NCBI GenBank assembly: GCA_903894655.1
Contig: CAITQY010000739.1
Span: 1 to 5,589 of the forward strand
From: an uncultured Gemmatimonadota bacterium
Lineage (GTDB): Bacteria > Gemmatimonadota > Gemmatimonadetes > Gemmatimonadales > Gemmatimonadaceae
Reading direction: 5' to 3'
DNA length: 5,589 nucleotides
A model generated the notes under the pieces. It was not told the origin of the DNA and made no database searches. It saw nothing but the letters and a program-made list of their open reading frames with translations. This document shows, in pieces, positions 1-5,318 of this stretch. The position numbers were made by a program, and so were the translations under genes. Within the stretch, counting starts at the first letter, position 1. Each line of letters opens with the position of its first letter.

Positions 1-194
1 AGCGCATCCTGCCGTGTGCCGCGTGGCTCGAAGGCGAGTACGGCCTGTCGGGCCTGTTCCTCGGCGTGCCGTGCAAGCTCGGTCGCAACGGTCTCGAGAA
101 GATCCTCGAAATCGACCTCACCGACGACGAGCGCACCGCGCTCGAACGCTCCGCACAGGCCGTGCGCGAGCCGATGTCCGTGATCTCCCTCTGA
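1..194 (+). CDS. mdh: Malate dehydrogenase, C-terminal end (5' part outside window)
   Basis: This is the last 63 residues of an NAD-dependent malate dehydrogenase of the lactate dehydrogenase-like class, which interconverts malate and oxaloacetate in the cytoplasmic TCA cycle. The frame is open from the left edge (first full codon at position 3) to TGA at 192-194. It reads RILPCAAWLEGEYGLSGLF, then LGVPCKLGRNGLEKILEIDL, then a short charged helix. That is the typical MDH C-terminal lobe: the PCAA-LEGEYG strand, the GVP-LGRNG-EKI turn and the final helix. The nucleotide-binding fold and the catalytic Arg/His/Asp residues lie upstream and cannot be checked. A hairpin terminator follows 10 nt after the stop, then sdhC. 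Adjacency of mdh and sdhCAB fits a TCA-cycle cluster. Identity is confident from the motif string; the rest of the gene is unseen. Confidence 0.93.
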   Translation, partial: RILPCAAWLEGEYGLSGLFLGVPCKLGRNGLEKILEIDLTDDERTALERSAQAVREPMSVISL

Positions 195-204
195 TTCTGA
201 CGGG

Positions 205-250
205 ACCGGCGCGTTCACCACGGTGATCGCGCCGGTTTCTTCTTCTTCCC
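205..250 (+). terminator. Rho-independent terminator after mdh
   Basis: A perfect 9-bp stem (ACCGGCGCG at 205-213 with CGCGCCGGT at 228-236) continues, after one T-T mismatch, into TCAC/GTGA pairing around a small loop at 219-222. A T-rich tail (TTTCTTCTTCTT) follows directly, from 236. It sits 10 nt after the mdh stop and ends only about 6 nt before the sdhC start codon. The tail is interrupted by C residues, so termination may be partial. Confidence 0.8.
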
Positions 251-256
251 CCGCCT

Positions 257-979
257 ATGTACGTACTCTCGCGTTTCTGGCAAAGCACGATCGGCAAGAA
301 GATCGTGATGGCGGTGACCGGGATCATTGGGATCCTGTTCGTCATCGGCCACATGTCCGGCAATCTGCTCATGTTCAAGGGGCAGGATGCCATGTACCAC
401 TACGCGCTCCTGCTGCGCACGAGCATGCCATTGCTCTGGACGGTTCGCGTCGGCCTGATCGCCGCCGTCGTCCTCCACGCGGTTGCCGCGTATCAGCTCA
501 CGATGCTCTCGCGCAGCGCGCGCCCGGACGGGTATGCCGTGCGTCGCCCACAGGTGACCACCTTCGCCGCACGCACGATCCGGTGGGGCGGCGTGCTGTT
601 GCTGGTGTTCATCGTGGCACACCTGCTTCAGCTCACGATCGGCGCGATCCATCCGGACTTCACGCATCTCGATCCGTACAACAACGTACGCATCCTGCTG
701 TCGAATCCGCTCATGGCGGCGTTTTATGTATTGGCGATGGCGGCGCTCGCTCTGCACCTGTACCACGGCAGCTGGGCCGTGGTCCGGACGCTCGGCGTGG
801 CCCGACCGTCGGCACAGCCGCTCAAGCGTCGCGTCGCGCTGGCGATCGCAATCCTCGTCGCCGCCGGTTTCATGATCATCCCGATCGCCGCCGTGCTCGG
901 CAAGTTTGCGCCGGCACCACCGCTTGCCGAATCGTCGGCGGCCACTGCGCTGGCGACGCCTGTTGCGGAGACCCACTAA
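257..979 (+). CDS. sdhC: Succinate dehydrogenase cytochrome b558 subunit (diheme membrane anchor)
   Basis: This 240-residue membrane anchor of succinate:quinone oxidoreductase holds the catalytic SdhAB pair at the cytoplasmic face and passes electrons to quinone through heme b. Five hydrophobic helices are visible at about residues 16-38, 59-83, 108-130, 152-176 and 193-214. Histidines H32, H74, H122 and H167 lie one per helix in the first four. Their order and spacing match the four axial ligands of the Bacillus subtilis diheme SdhC (H28, H70, H113, H155). With no sdhD present, this is a single-anchor, two-heme enzyme, usually coupled to menaquinone. The N-terminus (MYVLSRFWQSTIGKK) matches the usual start of the Bacteroidetes-type family, which supports ATG 257. 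However, no Shine-Dalgarno precedes it, only a pyrimidine-rich terminator tail. An Ala/Pro-rich tail follows helix 5 (residues 218-240). sdhA begins 1 nt after the stop. Confidence 0.95.
   Translation: MYVLSRFWQSTIGKKIVMAVTGIIGILFVIGHMSGNLLMFKGQDAMYHYALLLRTSMPLLWTVRVGLIAAVVLHAVAAYQLTMLSRSARPDGYAVRRPQVTTFAARTIRWGGVLLLVFIVAHLLQLTIGAIHPDFTHLDPYNNVRILLSNPLMAAFYVLAMAALALHLYHGSWAVVRTLGVARPSAQPLKRRVALAIAILVAAGFMIIPIAAVLGKFAPAPPLAESSAATALATPVAETH
967..970 (+). promoter_or_regulatory. Ribosome binding site for sdhA
   Basis: GGAG lies inside the last codons of sdhC, with 10 nt between it and ATG 981. It supports 981 as the sdhA start over the upstream in-frame ATG at 906, which would overlap sdhC by 74 nt and add 25 basic residues unlike the family. 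Confidence 0.6.
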
Positions 980-980
980 G

Positions 981-2894
981 ATGCTCGACCTGAACGCAAA
1001 GACTCCGAGCGGTCCCCTCGAGCAGAAGTGGGACCAGCACCGTTTTTCGATGAAGCTGGTGAACCCGGCGAATAAGCGCCGCCACAATGTGATTGTGGTT
1101 GGTGCCGGTCTCGCCGGTGCATCCGCCGCGGCCAGCATGTCGGAGCTCGGGTACCACGTGTCGTGCTTCGTGTACCACGACACGCCGCGTCGCGCCCATT
1201 CAATTGCCGCGCAGGGCGGGATCAACGCGGCCAAGAATTATCAGAACGACGGCGATTCCATACGCCGGCTGTTCTACGACACCATCAAGGGCGGCGACTT
1301 CCGCGCGCGCGAGGCCAACGTGTATCGCCTCGCGCAGCTGTCGGTGAACATCATCGATCAGTGCGTCGCGCAGGGCGTGCCGTTCGCCCGCGAGTACGGT
1401 GGCTTGCTGGCCAACCGGTCGTTCGGTGGCGCGCAGGTCTCGCGCACGTTCTATGCGCGTGGACAAACCGGTCAGCAGTTGCTGCTCGGCGCGTACTCGG
1501 CGCTCGAGCGCCAGATCGCCCTCAAGGGCGTGCAGATGCACACGTTCGAAGAGATGCTCGATGTGGTCGTCATCGACGGGCATGCGCGCGGGATCGTGAC
1601 GCGCAATCTGCTGACCGGCAAGATCACGTCGCACGCGGCCGATGCCGTGGTGCTCGCGACGGGCGGTTACGGCAACGAGTTCTACCTCAGCACGACCGCC
1701 ATGCTGTCGAATACGACGGCCACGTGGCGTGCGTACAAGAAGGGCGCGGCGTTCGCCAACCCCTGCTATACGCAGATTCACCCCACGTGCATTCCCGTGA
1801 GCGGCGACCACCAGTCGAAGCTCACGCTGATGTCGGAATCGCTCCGCAACGACGGACGCGTGTGGGTGCCGATCAAGCGTGGGGACAATCGGGCACCGGC
1901 CGCCATTCCGGAAGCGGAGCGCGATTACTTCCTGGAGCGGAAGTACCCGAGCTTCGGCAACCTGGCGCCGCGAGATATTTCATCGCGTGCCGCCAAGGAA
2001 GCGTGTGATGATGGTCGCGGGGTCGGCCCGGGCGGACTGGGCGTGTATCTCGATTTCGCCGATGCCATCAAGCGCCTCGGTAAGGACACGATCGCCGAAC
2101 GCTACGGCAATCTGTTCGACATGTACCAGCGTATCACGGATGAGAATCCGTATGAGCGCCCCATGCGTATCTACCCAGCCGTGCACTACACGATGGGCGG
2201 CTTGTGGGTGGACTACAATCTCATGAGCACCATCCCCGGCCTGCACGTCGCCGGCGAAGCGAACTTCTCCGACCACGGGGCGAATCGTCTCGGCGCGTCC
2301 GCGCTCATGCAGGGACTGGCTGATGGGTACTTCGTGTTGCCGTACACCATCGGTGATTACATCGCCAGCACGAAGCTCGCAAAGGTCGACAACACGCACG
2401 CCGAATTCAAGGCGGCGGAAGAGTCGGTGCGCGCGCAGACCAAGCGCTTCCTTGATATCAAGGGCAAGCGTTCAGTCGACTCCTTCCACAAGGAACTCGG
2501 CAAGATCATGTGGGAATACTGCGGCATGGCGCGCACGAAGGAAGGACTCACCAAGGCGCTGGAGCTGATTGCCGCGGTCAAGGCCGAGTTCTGGAGCAAC
2601 GTGAACGTGCCGGGCAGCGGTGACAATCTGAATCAGGCGCTCGAGAACGCGGGACGCGTGGCGGACTTCATCGAACTCGGTGAGTTGATGTGTCGCGATG
2701 CGCTCGCGCGCGAGGAGTCGTGCGGCGGGCACTTCCGCGTGGAATACCAGGACGCCGGCGAAGCGAAGCGGAACGACGATGACTTTGCGTACGTCGCTGC
2801 GTGGGAGTTTGCGGGCGAGGGCAAGGCGCCGATTCTCAACAAAGAACCATTGGTGTACGAGAACGTGCACCTCTCGACCCGGAGCTACAAATAA
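981..2894 (+). CDS. sdhA: Succinate dehydrogenase flavoprotein subunit (b558-coupled type)
   Basis: This 637-residue FAD subunit oxidises succinate to fumarate, or the reverse, at the cytoplasmic face of complex II. The dinucleotide-binding motif is GAGLAG at 41-46 after a beta strand (NVIVV). H73 in RRAHSIAAQGG is the expected covalent FAD attachment site. Substrate-site residues known from E. coli SdhA have counterparts here: H267 in QIHPTC, R336 in PRDISSRA, H402 in HYTMGG and R436 in HGANRLG. Length and sequence (for example FANPCYTQIHPTC, SESLRNDGR, ALMQGLADGYFVLPYTIG) match the long Bacteroidetes/Bacillus-type flavoproteins better than the roughly 590-residue proteobacterial form. The C-terminal helical domain (about 480-637) is complete and ends in a family-typical NVHL segment. 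The start at 981 is set by GGAG at 967-970 and by the family-typical N-terminus (GPLEQKW...LVNPANKR). The stop overlaps the sdhB start by 1 nt. Nothing appears damaged. Whether it runs mainly as dehydrogenase or fumarate reductase cannot be decided from sequence, but neighbouring mdh favours the oxidative role. Confidence 0.98.
   Translation: MLDLNAKTPSGPLEQKWDQHRFSMKLVNPANKRRHNVIVVGAGLAGASAAASMSELGYHVSCFVYHDTPRRAHSIAAQGGINAAKNYQNDGDSIRRLFYDTIKGGDFRAREANVYRLAQLSVNIIDQCVAQGVPFAREYGGLLANRSFGGAQVSRTFYARGQTGQQLLLGAYSALERQIALKGVQMHTFEEMLDVVVIDGHARGIVTRNLLTGKITSHAADAVVLATGGYGNEFYLSTTAMLSNTTATWRAYKKGAAFANPCYTQIHPTCIPVSGDHQSKLTLMSESLRNDGRVWVPIKRGDNRAPAAIPEAERDYFLERKYPSFGNLAPRDISSRAAKEACDDGRGVGPGGLGVYLDFADAIKRLGKDTIAERYGNLFDMYQRITDENPYERPMRIYPAVHYTMGGLWVDYNLMSTIPGLHVAGEANFSDHGANRLGASALMQGLADGYFVLPYTIGDYIASTKLAKVDNTHAEFKAAEESVRAQTKRFLDIKGKRSVDSFHKELGKIMWEYCGMARTKEGLTKALELIAAVKAEFWSNVNVPGSGDNLNQALENAGRVADFIELGELMCRDALAREESCGGHFRVEYQDAGEAKRNDDDFAYVAAWEFAGEGKAPILNKEPLVYENVHLSTRSYK
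2881..2884 (+). promoter_or_regulatory. Ribosome binding site for sdhB
   Basis: GGAG lies in the final codons of sdhA, with 9 nt between it and ATG 2894. With the TAATG stop/start overlap it fixes the sdhB start at 2894. An in-frame ATG at 2801 lies well inside sdhA and adds non-homologous residues. Confidence 0.65.
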
Positions 2895-3664
2895 TGAAGC
2901 TCACTCTGAACGTCTGGCGTCAGCCGGCCTCGCAGTCTCCGGGCAAGCTCGAGACGTACACGCTCGATGGTGTCAGCGCGGACATGTCGTTCCTCGAGAT
3001 GTTCGACCTGCTCAACGAGCAACTCACCATGGAAGGGAAGGTGCCGGTCGCCTTCGCACACGACTGCCGCGAGGGGATCTGCGGCTCGTGCTCGATGATG
3101 ATCAACGGGCAAGCGCACGGTCCGTGGGCCGGGGCGGCAACCTGCCAGCTGCACATGCGCGCATTCAAGGACGGCGACATCATCACCGTCGAGCCGTGGC
3201 GTGCGGCGGGTTTCCCGATCGTGAAGGATCTGGTGGTGAATCGCGGGTCCCTCGACCGCATCATTCAGGCGGGCGGGTACGTGTCGGTGAACACCGGCGG
3301 TGCGCGCGACGCCAACTCGATCCTGATCGGCAAGGACACCGTCGAAGAAGCCATGGACGCCGCGGCCTGCATTGGCTGCGGAGCTTGCGTAGCGGCGTGC
3401 CCGAATGCCTCGGCGTCGCTGTTCACCGGTGCCAAGATCACGCACCTCGGCCTGTTGCCGCAGGGACAGCCGGAGCGCGACACCCGCGCGTTGGCGATGG
3501 TCGAGCAGATGGATATCGAGGGCTTCGGACATTGCACGCTGGTCGGTGAGTGTCAGGAAGCGTGCCCGAAGGAAATCAGCATCGACGTCATCAAGAAGAT
3601 GAATCGCGACTACCTCGTCGCGAGTGCCAAACGGCAGGAGCCGAAGGCGGCGACGGCCGGCTGA
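2894..3664 (+). CDS. sdhB: Succinate dehydrogenase iron-sulfur subunit
   Basis: This 256-residue subunit carries electrons from FAD in SdhA to heme/quinone in SdhC. All three cluster motifs are intact. The N-terminal ferredoxin-like domain has C58, C63, C66 and C84 (CREGICGSC then C) for [2Fe-2S]. The C-terminal domain has C159, C162, C165 and C169-Pro, then C214, C220 and C224-Pro. By the spacing known from E. coli SdhB, [4Fe-4S] uses C159, C162, C165 and C224, while [3Fe-4S] uses C169, C214 and C220. V217 sits where a fourth cysteine would be needed to convert the 3Fe site to 4Fe. Translation is likely coupled to sdhA through the TAATG overlap. The last roughly 20 residues are a charged tail (AKRQEPKAATAG), which looks dispensable. 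A strong terminator 26 nt after the stop ends the operon. The gene appears complete and ordinary. Confidence 0.98.
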   Translation: MKLTLNVWRQPASQSPGKLETYTLDGVSADMSFLEMFDLLNEQLTMEGKVPVAFAHDCREGICGSCSMMINGQAHGPWAGAATCQLHMRAFKDGDIITVEPWRAAGFPIVKDLVVNRGSLDRIIQAGGYVSVNTGGARDANSILIGKDTVEEAMDAAACIGCGACVAACPNASASLFTGAKITHLGLLPQGQPERDTRALAMVEQMDIEGFGHCTLVGECQEACPKEISIDVIKKMNRDYLVASAKRQEPKAATAG

Positions 3665-3690
3665 TCGATCGGGGTCGGTGTGCAGCCCGG

Positions 3691-3730
3691 AACGGGGGCG
3701 TGTTGCTTCGGCAACACGCCCCCGTTTTTT
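3691..3730 (+). terminator. Rho-independent terminator of the sdhCAB operon
   Basis: A perfect 14-bp GC-rich stem (16 bp counting two A-T pairs at the base) runs from 3691-3706 to 3711-3726. It is capped by a TTCG tetraloop (3707-3710) closed by C-G, the ultrastable cUUCGg loop. A run of six T follows at 3725-3730. This is a textbook intrinsic terminator 26 nt past the sdhB stop. On the minus strand the flanking A-run is short (AA at 3691-3692), so it is mainly directional to the right. Confidence 0.95.
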
Positions 3731-3734
3731 GTCG

Positions 3735-3740
3735 TATGTT
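3735..3740 (+). promoter_or_regulatory. Possible -10 element for a leaderless cytochrome c transcript
   Basis: TATGTT fits the TANNNT -10 pattern and ends 5 nt before ATG 3746, so transcription would begin at or next to the start codon. No convincing -35 hexamer exists at the usual distance, where the terminator stem lies. No Shine-Dalgarno precedes the ATG. The arrangement resembles known leaderless promoters, but a single hexamer is weak evidence. Confidence 0.35.
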
Positions 3741-3745
3741 TCGGT

Positions 3746-4588
3746 ATGCGTGTCTTCCGACTCTCCCGATTTGTCCGCCTGCTCGCGGGCGTCCCACTCA
3801 TCGTAGGCTGCACCGAGCGGGCGCCGGCGCCCACCGTGGCGAACGCTGAACGTGGCTTGGCTTTGATGACGGCATTCCGCGATTCCCTCCCAGAGCACAG
3901 CGGCAATGCGCTGCGGTGCGTCAGTTGCCATCTCGACAACGGCACGCGTCCGACGGCCATGTCGTGGCTGGGGACCGCTGCGCGGTATCCCCGCTATCGC
4001 GCGCGTCCCGGCTACGAGGAGACGCTAACGCGTCGGATCAACGAGTGCATCGCACGAAGCCTGGCCGGGAAGATGCTACCGGAGAACGGTCAGGAGATGC
4101 GCGACATGCTGGCGTACTTCGAAACCATGCGGGCGTCGGCGCGTCCAGCGCCGGTGGATTCCGTCAAGCTGATCGGTGATGTCGCACACGGTGAAGTCGG
4201 CTATGCGGGGCAGTGTGCCCGCTGCCATGGCGCGAATGGAGCGGGGATGCCGGCCTTGGCGGCGCCAGCGGTCTGGGGCAGCGAGAGCTACTCCATCGGG
4301 GCCGGCATGGCCCGGCAGAATACGTTGGCCACCTTCGTGCGCCACAACATGCCGTTCGATCACGCGGATACGCTCACCGCGCAGGAGGCGGCGGACATTG
4401 CCGCCTACGTGCTGACCAAGCCGCGGCAGGACCATCCCGGCAAGGAGCGCGACTGGCCGAAGGGCGATCCGCCGGGCGATGTAGCGTACGCCACCACCGC
4501 CGCGGTTGCGGCAGGCAAGCCAGTGCCGCCGGATCGCCCGCTATTGCCGCGTCGTGTTTCGCCGGATTCACTCATTTCTCGCCACTGA
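3746..4588 (+). CDS. Diheme cytochrome c lipoprotein, TsdA-like (thiosulfate dehydrogenase/tetrathionate reductase family)
   Basis: This 280-residue exported cytochrome resembles TsdA, which couples two thiosulfate to tetrathionate, or the reverse. A short basic N-terminus and hydrophobic stretch lead to a lipobox ending VGC, with C22 as the likely lipidated residue. Thr at +2 is compatible with an outer-membrane lipoprotein. Heme site 1 is CVSCH at 58-62 and heme site 2 is CARCH at 157-161. Between them are family signatures: ARYPRYRARPGY, then RINECIARSLAGKMLPENG with C101 where TsdA carries its unusual cysteine heme ligand. M202 (RHNMPF) is a candidate distal ligand of heme 2. The tail HPGKERDWPKGDPP also matches TsdA-type proteins. 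ATG 3746 is preferred because the upstream in-frame ATG at 3680 would translate through the terminator hairpin and spoil the signal peptide. The downstream DsrE-like gene starts 8 nt after the stop. The family is confident; the actual substrate is not shown, and related cytochromes may serve only in electron transfer. Confidence 0.88.
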   Translation: MRVFRLSRFVRLLAGVPLIVGCTERAPAPTVANAERGLALMTAFRDSLPEHSGNALRCVSCHLDNGTRPTAMSWLGTAARYPRYRARPGYEETLTRRINECIARSLAGKMLPENGQEMRDMLAYFETMRASARPAPVDSVKLIGDVAHGEVGYAGQCARCHGANGAGMPALAAPAVWGSESYSIGAGMARQNTLATFVRHNMPFDHADTLTAQEAADIAAYVLTKPRQDHPGKERDWPKGDPPGDVAYATTAAVAAGKPVPPDRPLLPRRVSPDSLISRH

Positions 4589-4596
4589 GCCTCGCG

Positions 4597-5256
4597 ATGA
4601 TCAACGACCATGACCGTTCATCGACCGCGGGTCGCCGCACGTTTCTGTCGCGTCTGGTAACAGTCGGGGCGGCCTTTGGATTGGCCGCGCCGCGCTCGAT
4701 TGACGCGATCGAGCCGCCTCTGTCGTCCACCAGCGCATCGTCAGCGACTGCCGGCGACGATCCGTGGATCTCGCGTCTGACGGGAAAGAACCGCGTGGTG
4801 TTCCACTCGCATCTGGCCAGTGACGGCATCGCCCTGCGCTGGGCGCAGACCTATCTCGACACGCAGAAGAGTGCGTACGGGCTCACCGATGCCGACAGTA
4901 GCGTCGTGGTCGGGTTGAACGGCCGCGCGATCGGCCTGTTGTTCAACGACGCCATCTGGGGGAAGTACCCGATCGGCGAGACGCTGCAGATGCCGGGCTC
5001 GCGGAACGCGAATGCCGCGCTGGTGGCACAGCTCGTCTCGCGTGGCGTGATCATTCTGGTGTGCAATAACTCAATCCGTGCGGCGGGGCAGCGCTTCCTC
5101 CCCGAGGCGCAGCGGGGAGACGAGGCGCGGCGCACCGCGTTCTCGGACGAAGCCCGCGCAAATCTGCTGCCAAGCGTTGAGGTCGTTCCGGCCATGATCG
5201 TGACGCTGCAGCAGGCGCAGGATCGGGGCTGCCGCTACATCTACGGTGGCGGCTAA
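4597..5256 (+). CDS. Tat-exported DsrE/DsrF-like protein
   Basis: This 219-residue protein begins with a twin-arginine signal: GRRTFLS at 12-18, a hydrophobic segment at about 20-31, and possible cleavage near A37. A Ser/Ala-rich linker follows (about 42-53). The mature domain starts with a beta strand and histidines (RVVFHSH, H70 and H72). It continues with a strand (SVVVGLNG, 101-109), LLFNDAIWGKYPIG at 114-127, and RGVIILVCNN with C156. It ends LLPSVEVVPA then QQAQDRGCRYIYGGG with C212. This order (strand, N-D-A-W-x-K-Y, R-G-V-x-x-x-V-C, V-V-P, G-x-x-Y-I) resembles the DsrE/DsrF-like fold family, some members of which carry sulfur on a cysteine. C156 and C212 are the only cysteines. The start at 4597 lacks a Shine-Dalgarno but lies 8 nt after the cytochrome stop, suggesting translational coupling. 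An in-frame extension upstream to 4213 overlaps the cytochrome and is not used. Family placement is from memory of motifs, and the function is unknown. Confidence 0.75.
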   Translation: MINDHDRSSTAGRRTFLSRLVTVGAAFGLAAPRSIDAIEPPLSSTSASSATAGDDPWISRLTGKNRVVFHSHLASDGIALRWAQTYLDTQKSAYGLTDADSSVVVGLNGRAIGLLFNDAIWGKYPIGETLQMPGSRNANAALVAQLVSRGVIILVCNNSIRAAGQRFLPEAQRGDEARRTAFSDEARANLLPSVEVVPAMIVTLQQAQDRGCRYIYGGG

Positions 5257-5272
5257 GCAGCGTGGCACGAGT

Positions 5273-5311
5273 TGGCGGCGGCTGAATCAGGTCAGGAGTC
5301 AACCGCCGTCA
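5273..5311. terminator. Possible hairpin between convergent genes
   Basis: In the 62-nt gap between the DsrE-like gene and dcd, TGGCGGCGG (5273-5281) can pair with CCGCCGTCA (5303-5311), including one G-T pair. Three more pairs (TGA 5283-5285 with TCA 5299-5301) follow after a C-A mismatch, leaving a 13-nt loop. No T-run follows on either strand, so it is at best a weak or factor-assisted bidirectional terminator. Confidence 0.35.
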
Positions 5312-5318
5312 GGCTAGG

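Noticed and set aside
906..980. Upstream in-frame ATG for sdhA
   Set aside because: It would overlap sdhC by 74 nt and add basic residues absent from the family. ATG 981 has a Shine-Dalgarno and the family-typical N-terminus.
223..993. Plus-strand open frame (256 codons) overlapping sdhC in another frame
   Set aside because: The sdhC frame gives five helices and the four heme histidines, while this frame gives only a charged, Arg-rich product.
215..1234. Long minus-strand open frame (339 codons) opposite sdhC and the sdhA start
   Set aside because: The translation is rich in Arg, His and Asp with no recognisable domain, and it lies opposite clearly conserved genes. It is a typical GC-rich antisense shadow.
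3691..3726. Inverted repeat considered as a mobile-element end or attachment site
   Set aside because: The UUCG loop, GC stem and T-run make it an intrinsic terminator. No transposase, integrase or direct repeats are nearby.
3680..3745. Upstream in-frame ATG for the cytochrome gene
   Set aside because: It would translate the terminator hairpin and place 22 residues ahead of a good lipoprotein signal peptide.
2885..3931. Long minus-strand open frame (348 codons) opposite sdhB and the start of the cytochrome gene
   Set aside because: It reads through the sdhB terminator hairpin and antisense to the iron-sulfur motifs, with a low-complexity Arg/His-rich product. Not a real gene.
4213..4596. 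N-terminal extension of the DsrE-like frame into the cytochrome gene
   Set aside because: It overlaps the cytochrome's second heme domain and tail, the added residues have no domain, and the Tat signal begins right after ATG 4597.
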